From the NCBI RefSeq assembly GCF_011493005.1, contig NZ_CP049158.1:992001-1056000 (forward strand): a stretch of 64,000 bases of DNA. The letters are read 5' to 3'. The DNA comes from Caballeronia sp. SBC1 (lineage in GTDB: Bacteria > Pseudomonadota > Gammaproteobacteria > Burkholderiales > Burkholderiaceae). A program made the position numbers and the translations under genes. The notes under the pieces are model-generated. The model worked only from the letters and a program-made list of their open reading frames with translations, did no database searches and was not told the DNA's origin. Shown in pieces: positions 1 through 8,635 of the stretch (position 1 is the stretch's first letter; the number at the start of each line of letters is the position of its first letter).

Positions 1-513
1 CGCGTTGTTGTCGGTCGGCGCGCCGCCGAGCATGAAGTAGTTACCCTTGGGCTGCGCATTGAACACGCCCTGTGCCTGCATCTCGCCGACCTTTTCGTTG
101 TCGAAGGAGATATAGGCGTCCACATCCGCGTCCAGGATCAGTCGATCGTACGACACCACCTTGATGCCTGCCTTCTTCGCTTCGGCCACCACGTTGCCGA
201 GGGTTTTCGAATTGAACGGCACGATCACGATGACATCGACACCCCGCGAGATCAGGTTTTCAATCTGCGATATCTGCCGTTCTTCGCTGGCGTCAGCCGA
301 TTGCACGGACACCTTGGCGCCCAGCTTCGTGGCGGCGGCGACAAAATAATCCCGGTCACGCGACCAGCGCTCAACCCGCAGGTCGTCAATACAGAAGCCA
401 ATTTCAGGCTTGTCCTTGCTCGCATAAGCGAGAGAAGGAAGCACGGTCAAACTGGCGAACATCGCTCCACAGACTAGCGATCCGAGTACGGCGCGGCGTT
501 TTGCAGACTTCAT
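1..513 (-). CDS. xylF: D-xylose ABC transporter, periplasmic substrate-binding protein (3' end outside window)
   Basis: Only the first 171 codons lie in the window. The protein opens with a secretion signal (MKSAKRRAVLGSLVCGAMFA, cleaved near SLAYA), followed by a type I periplasmic-binding fold of the ribose/xylose class (KPEIGFCIDDLRVERW, then VIVIVPFNS and VVSYDRLILDADVDAYISFD). It would capture D-xylose for an ATP-driven importer; the permease and ATPase must lie beyond the window start. The start is set by AAGGAG seven bases upstream. It sits 241 bases downstream of xylA on the same strand, and the gap carries its own copy of the motif also found before xylA. The sugar is inferred from family resemblance plus xylA/xylR context. 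Confidence 0.88.
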   Translation of the reverse strand, partial: MKSAKRRAVLGSLVCGAMFASLTVLPSLAYASKDKPEIGFCIDDLRVERWSRDRDYFVAAATKLGAKVSVQSADASEERQISQIENLISRGVDVIVIVPFNSKTLGNVVAEAKKAGIKVVSYDRLILDADVDAYISFDNEKVGEMQAQGVFNAQPKGNYFMLGGAPTDNNA

Positions 514-704
514 GTCTCACTCCTTTTTATGGTTGACTAGCCGATACGTCTCCCTGCGCGGCCGGTCAGGGCAACGCATGTGCGAGAGAGGAGACGTCGG
601 CGGAATCTACTGCTTGCGCCGCGAATACGTGTTCGCGGTCGTCGGTTTTGATGAAGGTCGTTTCTTGATTTTGTCGTTAGCTTGGGCCTTTATTCGCATT
701 AGGC

Positions 705-718
705 GCAATTGCGAAATC
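705..718. promoter_or_regulatory. putative XylR operator in front of xylF
   Basis: The 14-mer GCAATTGCGAAATC occurs here and again at 2127-2140, in the xylA/xylR intergenic region. In both places it continues with a similar GCC-rich stretch and a T-rich GATTTTC/GTGTTTC element. E. coli XylR binds direct repeats with GAAA cores, so the shared GCGAAATC core fits an AraC-type xylose operator. No binding data are available. Confidence 0.5.
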
Positions 719-754
719 AGCCGGGGCGCTTAATGATTTTCATAGGCAAGCGCG

Positions 755-2071
755 TTACTTATAAATTGCTCTGTTCACGATATTTTCGAGTTGCTCCTGT
801 TGTCCACTCACATGCTGAGGGTTAACACGACGTCCCAGCGCATCGATCGCCAGCGACTCCAGAGAGTAACCGCCAGAGAGGATCTTGCGGCCAAATTCCG
901 TGTCCCAGCCTGCATAACGCTGGGTCTTGAATTCGGCAAGCTTGTCGTTCTCGACCAGGGTGGCTGCCCGTTCCAGCGCGATCGCTATGACATCGATCGC
1001 GCCTATATGCCCGAAGAACAGGTCCTCGGGCGCCACGCTCTGACGCCGTACCTTCGCATCGAAATTCATGCCCCCTGTGCTGAAGCCGCCGTGCCTCAGG
1101 ATTTCATACAGCGCCAGCGTCAGCTCTTCAACGCTGTTCGGAAACTGGTCGGTATCCCAACCGTTTTGCGGATCACCACGATTCGCATCGACACTGCCAA
1201 AGATGCCGAGCGCGTAAGCCGTCGCAATCTCGTGGTGAAACGAATGTCCCGCGAGCGTTGCATGATTCGCCTCAATGTTCACGCGGATTTCATTTTGCAA
1301 ACCGAACTGCGCGAGAAAACCGTGGACCGTTGCCACGTCGTAGTCGTACTGGTGCTTGGTCGGCTCCTGCGGTTTCGGCTCGATCAGCAACGCACCCTTG
1401 AAACCCGTCTTGTGCTTATGCTCTACCACCATGTTGAGGAAACGCCCAAGCTGATCCCGCTCACGCTTAAGGTCGGTGTTCAGCAGCGTGTCATAACCCT
1501 CGCGGCCGCCCCACAACACATAGTTCTCACCTCCAAGCCGATGCGTGGCCTCGAGCGCCTGGAACACCTGAGTGGCCGCGAACGCAAACACTTCAGGGTT
1601 GGGATTGGTCGCGGCTCCCGCAGCGTATCGCGGATGTGAGAACAGGTTCGCCGTACCCCACAATAACTTGACGCCGGTTTGCTCCTGCTTCGCCGCCAGA
1701 TAGTCCGTGACGCCTTTGAAGTTGTTGACGTAATGCTTGATGCTGTCACCTTCGGGCGCGACGTCCGTGTCGTGGAAGGTGTAATACGGCGCACCCAGTT
1801 TGGAGAAGAACTCGAACGCCGAGTCGGCTTTCACGTGGGCTCGTTCTATTGCGTCGCCGGGTTGCTGCCACGGCCGGTGAAAGGTGCCCTGCCCGAACAT
1901 GTCCACGCCGGGCCATACGAACGTGTGCCAGTAACAAACGGCGAGACGCAAGTGATCCTCCATGCGCTTGCCGAGGACCAGCTTGTCGCGATCGTAATGA
2001 CGAAAGGCAAAAGGATTGTCGGACTGCGGGCCTTCATAACGCACGGCCGGCAAATGTTCGAAATACGACAT
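755..2071 (-). CDS. xylA: xylose isomerase
   Basis: 438 residues, the usual length of class II xylose isomerases (E. coli 440). It interconverts D-xylose and D-xylulose in the cytoplasm using two divalent metals. Visible signatures include the catalytic stretch [11 protein letters not shown] (His100, Asp103), the metal-binding block [18 protein letters not shown] around 230-245, [17 protein letters not shown], and the [11 protein letters not shown] segment. The open frame extends 14 codons further, but [14 protein letters not shown] matches the family N-terminus and is preceded by AAGGAG, so the start is at 2071. It is divergent from xylR and upstream of xylF. No xylulokinase (xylB) gene is visible in the window. 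Confidence 0.97.
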   Translation of the reverse strand: MSYFEHLPAVRYEGPQSDNPFAFRHYDRDKLVLGKRMEDHLRLAVCYWHTFVWPGVDMFGQGTFHRPWQQPGDAIERAHVKADSAFEFFSKLGAPYYTFHDTDVAPEGDSIKHYVNNFKGVTDYLAAKQEQTGVKLLWGTANLFSHPRYAAGAATNPNPEVFAFAATQVFQALEATHRLGGENYVLWGGREGYDTLLNTDLKRERDQLGRFLNMVVEHKHKTGFKGALLIEPKPQEPTKHQYDYDVATVHGFLAQFGLQNEIRVNIEANHATLAGHSFHHEIATAYALGIFGSVDANRGDPQNGWDTDQFPNSVEELTLALYEILRHGGFSTGGMNFDAKVRRQSVAPEDLFFGHIGAIDVIAIALERAATLVENDKLAEFKTQRYAGWDTEFGRKILSGGYSLESLAIDALGRRVNPQHVSGQQEQLENIVNRAIYK

Positions 2072-2126
2072 GAGCGTCTCCTTCTTTTTAATGTGACACC
2101 ATGCTGCCAGCATCGTCGCTCACCGG

Positions 2127-2140
2127 GCAATTGCGAAATC
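2127..2140. promoter_or_regulatory. putative XylR operator in the xylA/xylR intergenic region
   Basis: Second copy of GCAATTGCGAAATC, 55 bases upstream of the xylA start. With the copy at 705-718 it defines a small xylose regulon. A further GC-rich direct-repeat-like stretch (GGCTGGCGGTTGGCGG) follows at about 2181-2196. Confidence 0.5.
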
Positions 2141-2325
2141 CGCCAGCGCTCATGGTGTTTCTGAAGCTAAGTCATAATCAGGCTGGCGGTTGGCGGATGC
2201 GCTGGCCTAGAATCAGCAAACGCTAAAAAGATCCCGTAAAAAAACAGGCGCATATTGCGCTGCAACGGAGACGATGGACATATCGCGGCACTGCAGTAGC
2301 GAGGTATGCATCCATCCGGAGTTCG

Positions 2326-3534
2326 ATGACACGACCACAGACCGCTCAAGCTTCGCACCGGATCGCGCTGCTGTTCAACGCGAACAAGGTGTATGACCGC
2401 GAGGTCATTACCGGTATAGGCAATTATTTGCTGTCCACGCGCGTCGCATGGGATCTCTTCCTGGAGGAAGATTTTCGCTGCCGGCTAAACGGCATCGAAC
2501 GCTTCGAAGGCGACGGCATCATCGCGGATTTCGACGATCCGGCGGTGGCCGAAGCACTTGGAGATTCGCAACTGCCCGTGGTCGCCGTGGGTTCGTCCTA
2601 TGCGGACCCGGCGTGTTATCCAGCCAGGCTGCCGTATATTGCGACCGACAACGCGAAGCTGATGTCGCTTGCGTACACGCATCTGATCGGTGCAGGCTTG
2701 CAGCGTTTTGCACTTTACAGCCTGCCTGAAGCGCCCGAAAACCGCTGGGCGCAAGAACGTGAACTGGCCTTCAAGGCGCTGCTCGCAGCCGATGGGCTGG
2801 AGGCGGATATTCATCGCGGCCTGCCGACCAGCGCGCCGGTCTGGAGTCAGGCAAGCGCCCAACTGACTTCGTGGCTCGAGAGCCTGCCGAAGCCCGTTGG
2901 CGTGATCGCCGTGACCGATGCCCGCGCGCGGCATCTGTTGCAGGCGTGTCTCATCTCGGGTATTCCCGTACCCGAGCAAGTGGCCATCATTGGCATAGAC
3001 AACGATCCCCTGACCCGCTCGCTCACGCGCATTCCGCTGTCTTCCGTGATCCAGGGAACCGAGGAAATGGGCCGAACCGCTGCTCATTTGCTGCACCAGA
3101 TGCTGGGCGGCGCGCGCTTTCACGGCAGGCGCATCCTCGTGCCGCCAGTGGGCATCAACGTGCTCGAATCAACGCGTCATCAACCGGTGTCGAGCCCCTA
3201 TGTCATGCGTGCCCGCCATTACATCCGGCAATACGGATGCCAGGGCATCAAGACCGAACAGGTGGCCGACTACGTGGGTGTATCGCGCTCGTCGCTGGAG
3301 GATCACTTCCGCCGCGAACTCGGCTGCACCGTGCATCAGGAGATACTGAATCACAAACTCGAGATTGCGAAGCAACTCCTCGCGCGTCACGATTTATCCA
3401 GCGCCGAAGTCGCCATCCGCTGCGGCTTCACATCGCTGCAATACATGTACGCCGTGTTCCGTCGCGAGCTGGACTGTACGCCGCGCGAATATCAGGAGCG
3501 CCTGCCGGTCGCGCCCTGCGCACAACCCGGCTGA
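2326..3534 (+). CDS. xylR: XylR-type AraC family xylose regulator
   Basis: 402 residues with the two-part XylR architecture. A periplasmic-binding-protein-like sugar sensor spans about 10-290 (RIALLFNANKVYDREVITGIGNYL, later VAIIGIDNDPLTRSLTRIPLSSV). A C-terminal AraC helix-turn-helix pair spans about 295-395 (VADYVGVSRSSLEDHFRRELG, then AEVAIRCGFTSLQYMYAVFRRE). Members bind D-xylose and activate xylA and xylF transcription. It is divergent from xylA, with the candidate operators in between. E. coli XylR is 392 residues, so the length fits. Confidence 0.93.
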   Translation: MTRPQTAQASHRIALLFNANKVYDREVITGIGNYLLSTRVAWDLFLEEDFRCRLNGIERFEGDGIIADFDDPAVAEALGDSQLPVVAVGSSYADPACYPARLPYIATDNAKLMSLAYTHLIGAGLQRFALYSLPEAPENRWAQERELAFKALLAADGLEADIHRGLPTSAPVWSQASAQLTSWLESLPKPVGVIAVTDARARHLLQACLISGIPVPEQVAIIGIDNDPLTRSLTRIPLSSVIQGTEEMGRTAAHLLHQMLGGARFHGRRILVPPVGINVLESTRHQPVSSPYVMRARHYIRQYGCQGIKTEQVADYVGVSRSSLEDHFRRELGCTVHQEILNHKLEIAKQLLARHDLSSAEVAIRCGFTSLQYMYAVFRRELDCTPREYQERLPVAPCAQPG

Positions 3535-3546
3535 TCCCCGCTCTTC

Positions 3547-4632
3547 ATGAATCTCTCCGATATGCCCACCCCTCTCCGCCCCGGCTCCGCGCGCGTCAGT
3601 GTCGAACGCTGGGGTGAGTTGCCCGGCGGCGATGTGGCGCGTCTGTTCACGCTGCGCAATGTGCACGGCATGCGCGTCGCGATCAGCGATCTCGGTGCGA
3701 CGCTGGTCTCGTGGAATACCGCCGATCGCGCGGGCCGCGTGGCAGATGTCCTGCTGGGTCACGACACGCCCGCTGAATATTTCGCCGGCCGTGCTTATCT
3801 GGGCGGCGTGATCGGACGCTGGGCAAACCGCATTGAGAACGCGCGCTTCGCGCTCGACAACGTTGCGTATTCGCTTGATCGCAACGAGGGCGACAACCTG
3901 CTGCATGGCGGCGCGGCGGGCTTTCATCGCGCGCTATGGGACGCCCGGGAAGTGGACGGAGGACTGGTCCTCACGCATGAGTCACCGGAAGGCGACGCGG
4001 GCTTCCCAGGTAATGTGTCAACCACATTACGCTACACGCTTGACGACGATGGCACGCTGACGCTCGCGTATGAAGCCGTATCCGATGCGCCTACGCCGCT
4101 CAACCTGACGAACCACGCCTGCTTCAATCTGTCGGGTGACGAAACGACCGATATCCGCGGCCACGTGATTTCCATCGATGCCGACACATTCTTCGAAGTC
4201 GACGCAGCGCTAATTCCCGAAGGCCGCGCGCAGGTAGCGGGCCATGCGTTCGATTTCCGCGCAAGCGCTCCGGTCGGTGCAAGGCTGGACTGGCCGCACG
4301 ATCAGCTCACGCGTGCCGGCGGCTTCGATCATTGTTATGTCATAGGTGAAAGCGGCAACACGCTCAAGCCCGTCGTGCGGCTCTACGACCCCGGCAGTGG
4401 CCGCGAGTTGACGATGGGAACCAGCGCACCCGGTGTGCAGTTCTATACCGGCAATCACCTGGATGGCATTGTGGGACGGCATGGACGGCGTTACGGGAAG
4501 CACGCCGGCCTGTGTCTGCAGGCCGGCGCTTTCCCGAACCAGGTCAACATGGCGGACGCGGGCAGCGTGATCGTGCGGCCCGGTGAACCGTACCGGCAGG
4601 TCACGTGGTATCGGCTGGGCCTGCAGCAATAG
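3547..4632 (+). CDS. aldose 1-epimerase (mutarotase, GalM family)
   Basis: 361 residues. It interconverts alpha and beta anomers of aldoses and so would speed supply of the xylose anomer used by XylA. Family motifs are visible: GGVIGRWANRIENARF, then EGDNLLHGGAAGFHRALWD carrying a substrate-contacting His, NLTNHACFNLSG, FDHCYVIG, and the C-terminal GVQFYTGNHLDG with GLCLQAGAFPNQVN. It starts 12 bases after xylR on the same strand, so it probably shares that transcript. An internal start at MPTPLRP is possible because the first residues are not conserved. Confidence 0.92.
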   Translation: MNLSDMPTPLRPGSARVSVERWGELPGGDVARLFTLRNVHGMRVAISDLGATLVSWNTADRAGRVADVLLGHDTPAEYFAGRAYLGGVIGRWANRIENARFALDNVAYSLDRNEGDNLLHGGAAGFHRALWDAREVDGGLVLTHESPEGDAGFPGNVSTTLRYTLDDDGTLTLAYEAVSDAPTPLNLTNHACFNLSGDETTDIRGHVISIDADTFFEVDAALIPEGRAQVAGHAFDFRASAPVGARLDWPHDQLTRAGGFDHCYVIGESGNTLKPVVRLYDPGSGRELTMGTSAPGVQFYTGNHLDGIVGRHGRRYGKHAGLCLQAGAFPNQVNMADAGSVIVRPGEPYRQVTWYRLGLQQ

Positions 4633-4645
4633 CTCGTAGCCCCTT

Positions 4646-5020
4646 CTATTTCACAACGATCGTGCCCGTCATATGCGGATGAATCGAGCAGAAATATTTA
4701 TACGTGCCGGGCTTCAGGAACGTCTGTGAAAAGTGCTCCCCGGAATCGAGCGGCGCCGATTTGAATTCGCGCGGCGTTGCATCGTTGACGATGGTATGAG
4801 GCATGTCGTCGTGGTTCTCCCACGTCACAGTCGAGCCTGCCGCAACCGACAACTGAGCAGGACTAAACGAAAAATTGTCGATCACTACGGTAGCGGCCGG
4901 CTTCGCCTCGGCGGCGAATACGGGTGCAGCCGCCAGCGCCGCCGCAAAGCATAATGCGGCCATTGTTTTGGCAGCGGTCTTGGCTATCCATACGCCTTGA
5001 AGGTCCGGCATTTTCATCAT
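4646..5020 (-). CDS. secreted cupredoxin-domain (amicyanin/plastocyanin-like) copper protein
   Basis: About 124 residues from the MMKMPD start, which has GGAG five to nine bases upstream; an in-frame ATG at 5050 overlaps the stop of the upstream gene as ATGA and is the alternative. A hydrophobic signal (MAALCFAAALAAAPVFAAEA) is followed by one cupredoxin domain. The type 1 copper ligands appear as His in MPHTIV and the closing loop CSIHPHM, which supplies Cys, His and Met. Such proteins carry single electrons in the periplasm. It is the second gene of a unit with the metallophosphoesterase, divergent from an ECF sigma factor. Confidence 0.88.
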   Translation of the reverse strand: MMKMPDLQGVWIAKTAAKTMAALCFAAALAAAPVFAAEAKPAATVVIDNFSFSPAQLSVAAGSTVTWENHDDMPHTIVNDATPREFKSAPLDSGEHFSQTFLKPGTYKYFCSIHPHMTGTIVVK

Positions 5021-5046
5021 CGTTCTCCGCTCTATTAAAAGGCTGC

Positions 5047-6012
5047 TCATACGCTGAGCCGTGTATCGACAATGGCCAGTTCGGCCTTGCCCGGGACATA
5101 GTTGACCGTGCGTACGCCCAGCATCTTGCGTAGCGTGTCGGCGGGAACTTTCATCGGACCGGGACCTGCTGCCGTGCCGGGCGCTGGTTGCGGAAAAGCG
5201 GTCGACAATGCCGAATAGAAGTTGATTTCACCTTCGACTTTTTGCGCGACCTGATGCACGTGGCCGTTAAGCACCGTGACCGAGCCGAAACGCTTCATCA
5301 TCGCTAGCGCCTGCGCGCTGTCATCCGTACCCCAGCCCCACTGCGGATACAAAGACCAGAGGGGGATATGCGCGAACACGACAATCGGCGTGCTGCTCGT
5401 GCGCGCATGCAAGTCTTGCTTCAGCCACGCTAGTTGCTCATCGCCGAGAAATCCCAGGCCACCCCCGCGCAGATCCAGCACATTGGTCAAGCCGATGAAA
5501 TGCACCCCGCCCTGATCGAAGCTGTACCACTTGGGGTCCGCAGGTTTGGCGAAGCGCTCGAAATACGAACCGCCGTCGTCAACGAGAACGTCGTGTTCGC
5601 CGGGTACGTAGTGCACATCGAGCCCGGCGCTCTGGATGATCTGCGTGGCGGTGTCGAACTCGCCGGGCTTGGACAGGTGGCTGATGTCGCCGGTGTGGAT
5701 GATGAACCTGGGCTTCTCCGAACTCGCGCGGATCTTGTCGACGGCCTCTGACAGGGTGCTTGCAGGATCGAGGTTCGGGTCCTTGCTGAAGCCAATATGA
5801 CTGTCGCTGATCTGCACGAAGCTGAACGCATGACGATCGGTTTCGGCAGCCTGTGCGGTGCCCCCAATCAGCTTCGAGCCCGGCACGCCGCCGTTCAGGG
5901 TCCACAGCATGCCTGCACCGGCCCATGCCATGCACGTGAGTGCAGTGCGCCGCCTGGCGCCGTGTGCCGTAAGGGGGTCGGGCGGGAGAATCTTTTTGTC
6001 GAGGTCGGGCAT
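5047..6012 (-). CDS. Tat-exported calcineurin-like metallophosphoesterase
   Basis: 321 residues from MPDLDKK, chosen because AGGAG precedes it and a twin-arginine-type leader (ARRRTALTCMAWAGAGMLW) follows. The metallophosphoesterase metal motifs are in order: DSHIG, HTGDISHL, GEHDVLVDDG (the GNHD variant), FAHIPL, and LNGHVHQ. It probably hydrolyses a phosphoester in the periplasm; the substrate cannot be told from sequence. The stop overlaps the first possible start of the cupredoxin gene, so the two are likely translated together. It is divergent from the ECF sigma factor, which suggests they form its regulon. Confidence 0.87.
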   Translation of the reverse strand: MPDLDKKILPPDPLTAHGARRRTALTCMAWAGAGMLWTLNGGVPGSKLIGGTAQAAETDRHAFSFVQISDSHIGFSKDPNLDPASTLSEAVDKIRASSEKPRFIIHTGDISHLSKPGEFDTATQIIQSAGLDVHYVPGEHDVLVDDGGSYFERFAKPADPKWYSFDQGGVHFIGLTNVLDLRGGGLGFLGDEQLAWLKQDLHARTSSTPIVVFAHIPLWSLYPQWGWGTDDSAQALAMMKRFGSVTVLNGHVHQVAQKVEGEINFYSALSTAFPQPAPGTAAGPGPMKVPADTLRKMLGVRTVNYVPGKAELAIVDTRLSV

Positions 6013-6100
6013 GAACGGCTCCTGGTGGATGGGTGTGCGAAACGGGTATGCAAAGTGGATATGCATTGCCCCATGCCCATCAAACTCGGAGGTCCGACGC

Positions 6101-6148
6101 TTTATTCCGGGTATATTTTTTTGCCGAACTCGCATAATCGGGAATAAA
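6101..6148. promoter_or_regulatory. divergent GGAATAAA elements, candidate ECF sigma promoters
   Basis: TTTATTCC at 6101-6108 and GGAATAAA at 6141-6148 form a perfect 8-bp inverted repeat between the metallophosphoesterase and the ECF sigma gene. Read outward, each gives a GGAATA-type -35 facing one transcript, a form common at ECF promoters. Convincing -10 elements about 16 bases downstream were not seen, so this remains a proposal. Confidence 0.4.
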
Positions 6149-6288
6149 TCAGGCGACTGACCGGTAAGTAGAGTTGGGAGCCAGCGTCTTGTATTGCGGT
6201 ATTTCAGCATTGCGGACCGACCGGCGACCCGTCATGTGCGTTGGCGCGTGGCGCACGTTCAGAAAGTTCCACGGCAGGGAGAGTACCG

Positions 6289-6897
6289 ATGGCGAAGCAC
6301 TCGCCGAATCGCTTCGACGCGGTGATGCTGCCGCATCTGGACGCGGCGTATAACCTTGCGCGCTGGCTGAGCGGCAGTCCTGCGGACGCTGACGATGTCG
6401 TGCAGGAAGCCTTCCTGAGAGCCTTTCGTTTCTTCGATGGCTACGAGGGCGACAATCCGCGCGCCTGGCTGCTGGCGATCGTGCGCAACACGTGGTTCAC
6501 CGAATGGCGCAGGCAACATAACCGCGCGGATGCCACGCCCTACGACGACTCACTCAATGTCGACGATCAGCTTCCCGGCTGGGCCGATGAAAGCGGCGAC
6601 GATCCGGAGAAGCTCGCCGTGCGTCAAGACGAGACCGAACTCGTGCATCGGGCGTTGGCTACGTTGCCAGTTGAATATCGTGAGGTGATCGTGTTGCGTG
6701 AACTGGAAGACATGAGCTACAGGGACGTAGCGGCCGTGGCGGGCATCCCGCTGGGCACAGTCATGTCGCGGCTTTCACGCGCGCGCCGCCTCTTGTGCAC
6801 GGCTGTACGCGCGGCACAGGGCGGGTCGGAACAGCAGGCGATCCGCCTGGTCAAAACACCACCCGCCGGTCCGGAGGAGTCCAAGCGTGGAAACTAG
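6289..6897 (+). CDS. ECF-subfamily RNA polymerase sigma factor
   Basis: 202 residues from MAKHSPNRF, with AGGGAG upstream; an in-frame ATG 16 codons earlier lacks a ribosome site. Region 2 is clear (YNLARWLSGSPADADDVVQE, then AFRFF and NPRAWLLAIVRNTW), and region 4 holds a helix-turn-helix (YREVIVLRELEDMSYRDVAA, then GIPLGTVMSRLSRARRLL). It would direct polymerase to a small set of envelope-stress or redox genes. The anti-sigma gene overlaps its 3' end by 11 bases. The neighbouring cupredoxin/phosphoesterase unit is the likely target. Confidence 0.93.
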   Translation: MAKHSPNRFDAVMLPHLDAAYNLARWLSGSPADADDVVQEAFLRAFRFFDGYEGDNPRAWLLAIVRNTWFTEWRRQHNRADATPYDDSLNVDDQLPGWADESGDDPEKLAVRQDETELVHRALATLPVEYREVIVLRELEDMSYRDVAAVAGIPLGTVMSRLSRARRLLCTAVRAAQGGSEQQAIRLVKTPPAGPEESKRGN

Positions 6898-7588
6898 ATC
6901 CAACTCATCGCTCGCTGAGAAACTGCGCGACGGCTCGCTTTATGAACGTGCTCCGGAATCCTTGCGGGCTCAGGTGCAAGCCCGGTTGAAAGCAGAAACA
7001 GCCAGGAAAAGTCCGTCGCTGTGGCCCTGGAACGGGTCGTGGCGCATGGCGGGACTGCCGTTCATTGGCGGAGGAATCGCGGGGATCGGCTTGTGCTCGC
7101 TGGTCTTCATGACGCTGCTCTGGACCCAGCAGCCATCCCGTGGCGGGGACCTGCAACAGGAGATCGTTTCGAGCCATGTACGGGCGCTGATGTCGGCTCG
7201 CACGATGGATGTGCTGTCGAGCGACCAGCACACGGTGAAGCCCTGGTTCAACGGGCGTATTGACTATGCGCCGCCCGTGGTTGATCCCGAGGCGCAAGGC
7301 TTTCCGCTGGTCGGCGGGCGGCTCGACTATGTGGATCACCGTCCCGTTGCCGTCATGATCTACCGGTATCTGAAGCATCCGATCGATTTGTACGTATTCC
7401 CCGACGATCATGGCAAAAGCGATGGCAAAAGCGCGTCGTCGTCCACGCCTCTGATCACACAATCCGACGATGGCTATTCGCTCGTCGAGTGGCATCAGGA
7501 CGGCATGGTGTATTGGGCAATCAGCGATGCATCGCCGGTCTACATCAAGCGGTTCGCCGAAGCGATCAGAGCGGGAACGCGGCAATAA
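6887..7588 (+). CDS. single-pass membrane anti-sigma factor
   Basis: 233 residues starting at GTG, with GGAGGAG seven bases upstream and an 11-base overlap with the sigma gene. An N-terminal cytoplasmic part of about 50 residues (LAEKLRDGSLYERAPESLRA) is followed by one transmembrane helix at about 55-80 (GGGIAGIGLCSLVFMTLLW) and a periplasmic domain of about 150 residues. It should hold the sigma factor at the membrane until an envelope signal arrives. No HxxxCxxC zinc anti-sigma motif is present, so it belongs to a non-ZAS type. Function rests on topology and position. Confidence 0.82.
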   Translation: METRSNSSLAEKLRDGSLYERAPESLRAQVQARLKAETARKSPSLWPWNGSWRMAGLPFIGGGIAGIGLCSLVFMTLLWTQQPSRGGDLQQEIVSSHVRALMSARTMDVLSSDQHTVKPWFNGRIDYAPPVVDPEAQGFPLVGGRLDYVDHRPVAVMIYRYLKHPIDLYVFPDDHGKSDGKSASSSTPLITQSDDGYSLVEWHQDGMVYWAISDASPVYIKRFAEAIRAGTRQ

Positions 7589-7610
7589 GGAGGACCGCGC
7601 TGCTTGACAC

Positions 7611-7645
7611 CGGCTGTCCGAATTTCAAGGGTTTGCGGACAGCCG
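7611..7645 (+). terminator. hairpin after the sigma/anti-sigma unit
   Basis: CGGCTGTCCG at 7611-7620 and CGGACAGCCG at 7636-7645 form a perfect 10-bp stem with a 15-base loop, 22 bases after the anti-sigma stop. There is no T-run, so it may be a Rho-type end or an RNA-stabilising hairpin. Confidence 0.4.
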
Positions 7646-8244
7646 GGCAAGCATCATGATCCGCATCTTGGTGCGGTCTAACCGGAGCTGCGCTCGCAGT
7701 TTTTATCCGGCCTGCTCGCTCGGGCTGCCGGCCACCGTTCTTCACCGGCGCTCCCTACCCTCGCGATTCTGCTCGCTCACAGCCGCGTCAGAACGCTCTC
7801 TTCGATCCAGTCGCCCTCCGCGCAAATATTCGCGAGCGCCCGCTCTTGTGCGTGAAGACGATTCGGCGTCTCATGTAAACAACACTGCGCGCCCGGAATT
7901 ATCGGACGAGCTGATCGTTATCAATCGAAAGAACCCTGCTGCAGGATGGCTTGCGCGAATGCCTTCCTCCGCTTGCAAGCGCCCGGAATGACCGGCTGTT
8001 TTCAGGCCAGTTTTCGTGAGAAAAATATTACTTAATACTGTCAATTTTCTTGCGAATGAGTGCGTTAAACGCTGTTTTGTAACGATCGGAAAAATGACGC
8101 GTAACGTCTGTAATGGCGCTTCGTGTTCAACTGATTTAGCGTTCAGTTGTGCTCCTTTAATGCAGCGGATTACGGGACGGTCCGATATCTGCTTACGGTA
8201 AAAAGTTGGGGAGCGTGTCGTCAAACCAGGTTGGGAGAAATGTC
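7646..8244. other. non-coding interval, probable promoter region of the following genes
   Basis: About 600 bases without a convincing gene; short open frames here have no ribosome site or recognisable protein. The last 250 bases turn AT-rich (AAATATTACTTAATACT near 8022) before the next coding region and probably hold its promoter. Confidence 0.5.
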
Positions 8245-8610
8245 GTGAAACGCCTGAATTCTTGCTTGCCGCTGGCGGCGGCGGCAGTGGTCGCAGCCTG
8301 TATCTGCGTGCCGGCGGATGCTGCACGTGTTTTTGTGGGGGTTGGGGTGGGAGTGCCTTATTACTATCCCGTTGCGCCCGTTCCGTATTACTACCCTTAC
8401 CCGCCGGTCGTGGCTGTACCGGCGCCACCGCCGGTCAACTATGTGGAACAGGGACAAGTGCAGGGTCCGGGGCCGTCAGCCGATGCCTCCGGACAGCAGG
8501 GCGGTGCTTCCTGGTACTACTGCGATGCATCGAAAGCGTACTACCCGTATGTGAAGAACTGCCCGTCCGGCTGGCGTCCCGTGGCGCCGCAGCCAGGCAA
8601 CTCTCAGTAA
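8245..8610 (+). CDS. small secreted Pro/Tyr/Val-rich envelope protein
   Basis: 121 residues from a GTG start with GGGAG eight to ten bases upstream. A signal peptide (MKRLNSCLPLAAAAVVAACI, cleaved near PADA) leads into a low-complexity segment of aromatic/proline motifs (VPYYYPVAPVPYYYPYPP). A C-terminal part has ASWYYCDASKAYYPYVKNCP with two cysteines and ends in GWRPVAPQP. Similar small exported proteins are common in Burkholderia; no activity is known to me. It lies 25 bases before the glycine-zipper lipoprotein gene and likely shares its transcript. Confidence 0.75.
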   Translation: MKRLNSCLPLAAAAVVAACICVPADAARVFVGVGVGVPYYYPVAPVPYYYPYPPVVAVPAPPPVNYVEQGQVQGPGPSADASGQQGGASWYYCDASKAYYPYVKNCPSGWRPVAPQPGNSQ

Positions 8611-8635
8611 TCCTTGAACGGAAGATCAAAGCGTC

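Noticed and set aside
7656..7991. 111-codon frame in the gap after the anti-sigma gene
   Set aside because: No ribosome site, no family, and Ser/Arg/Leu-rich composition without structure.
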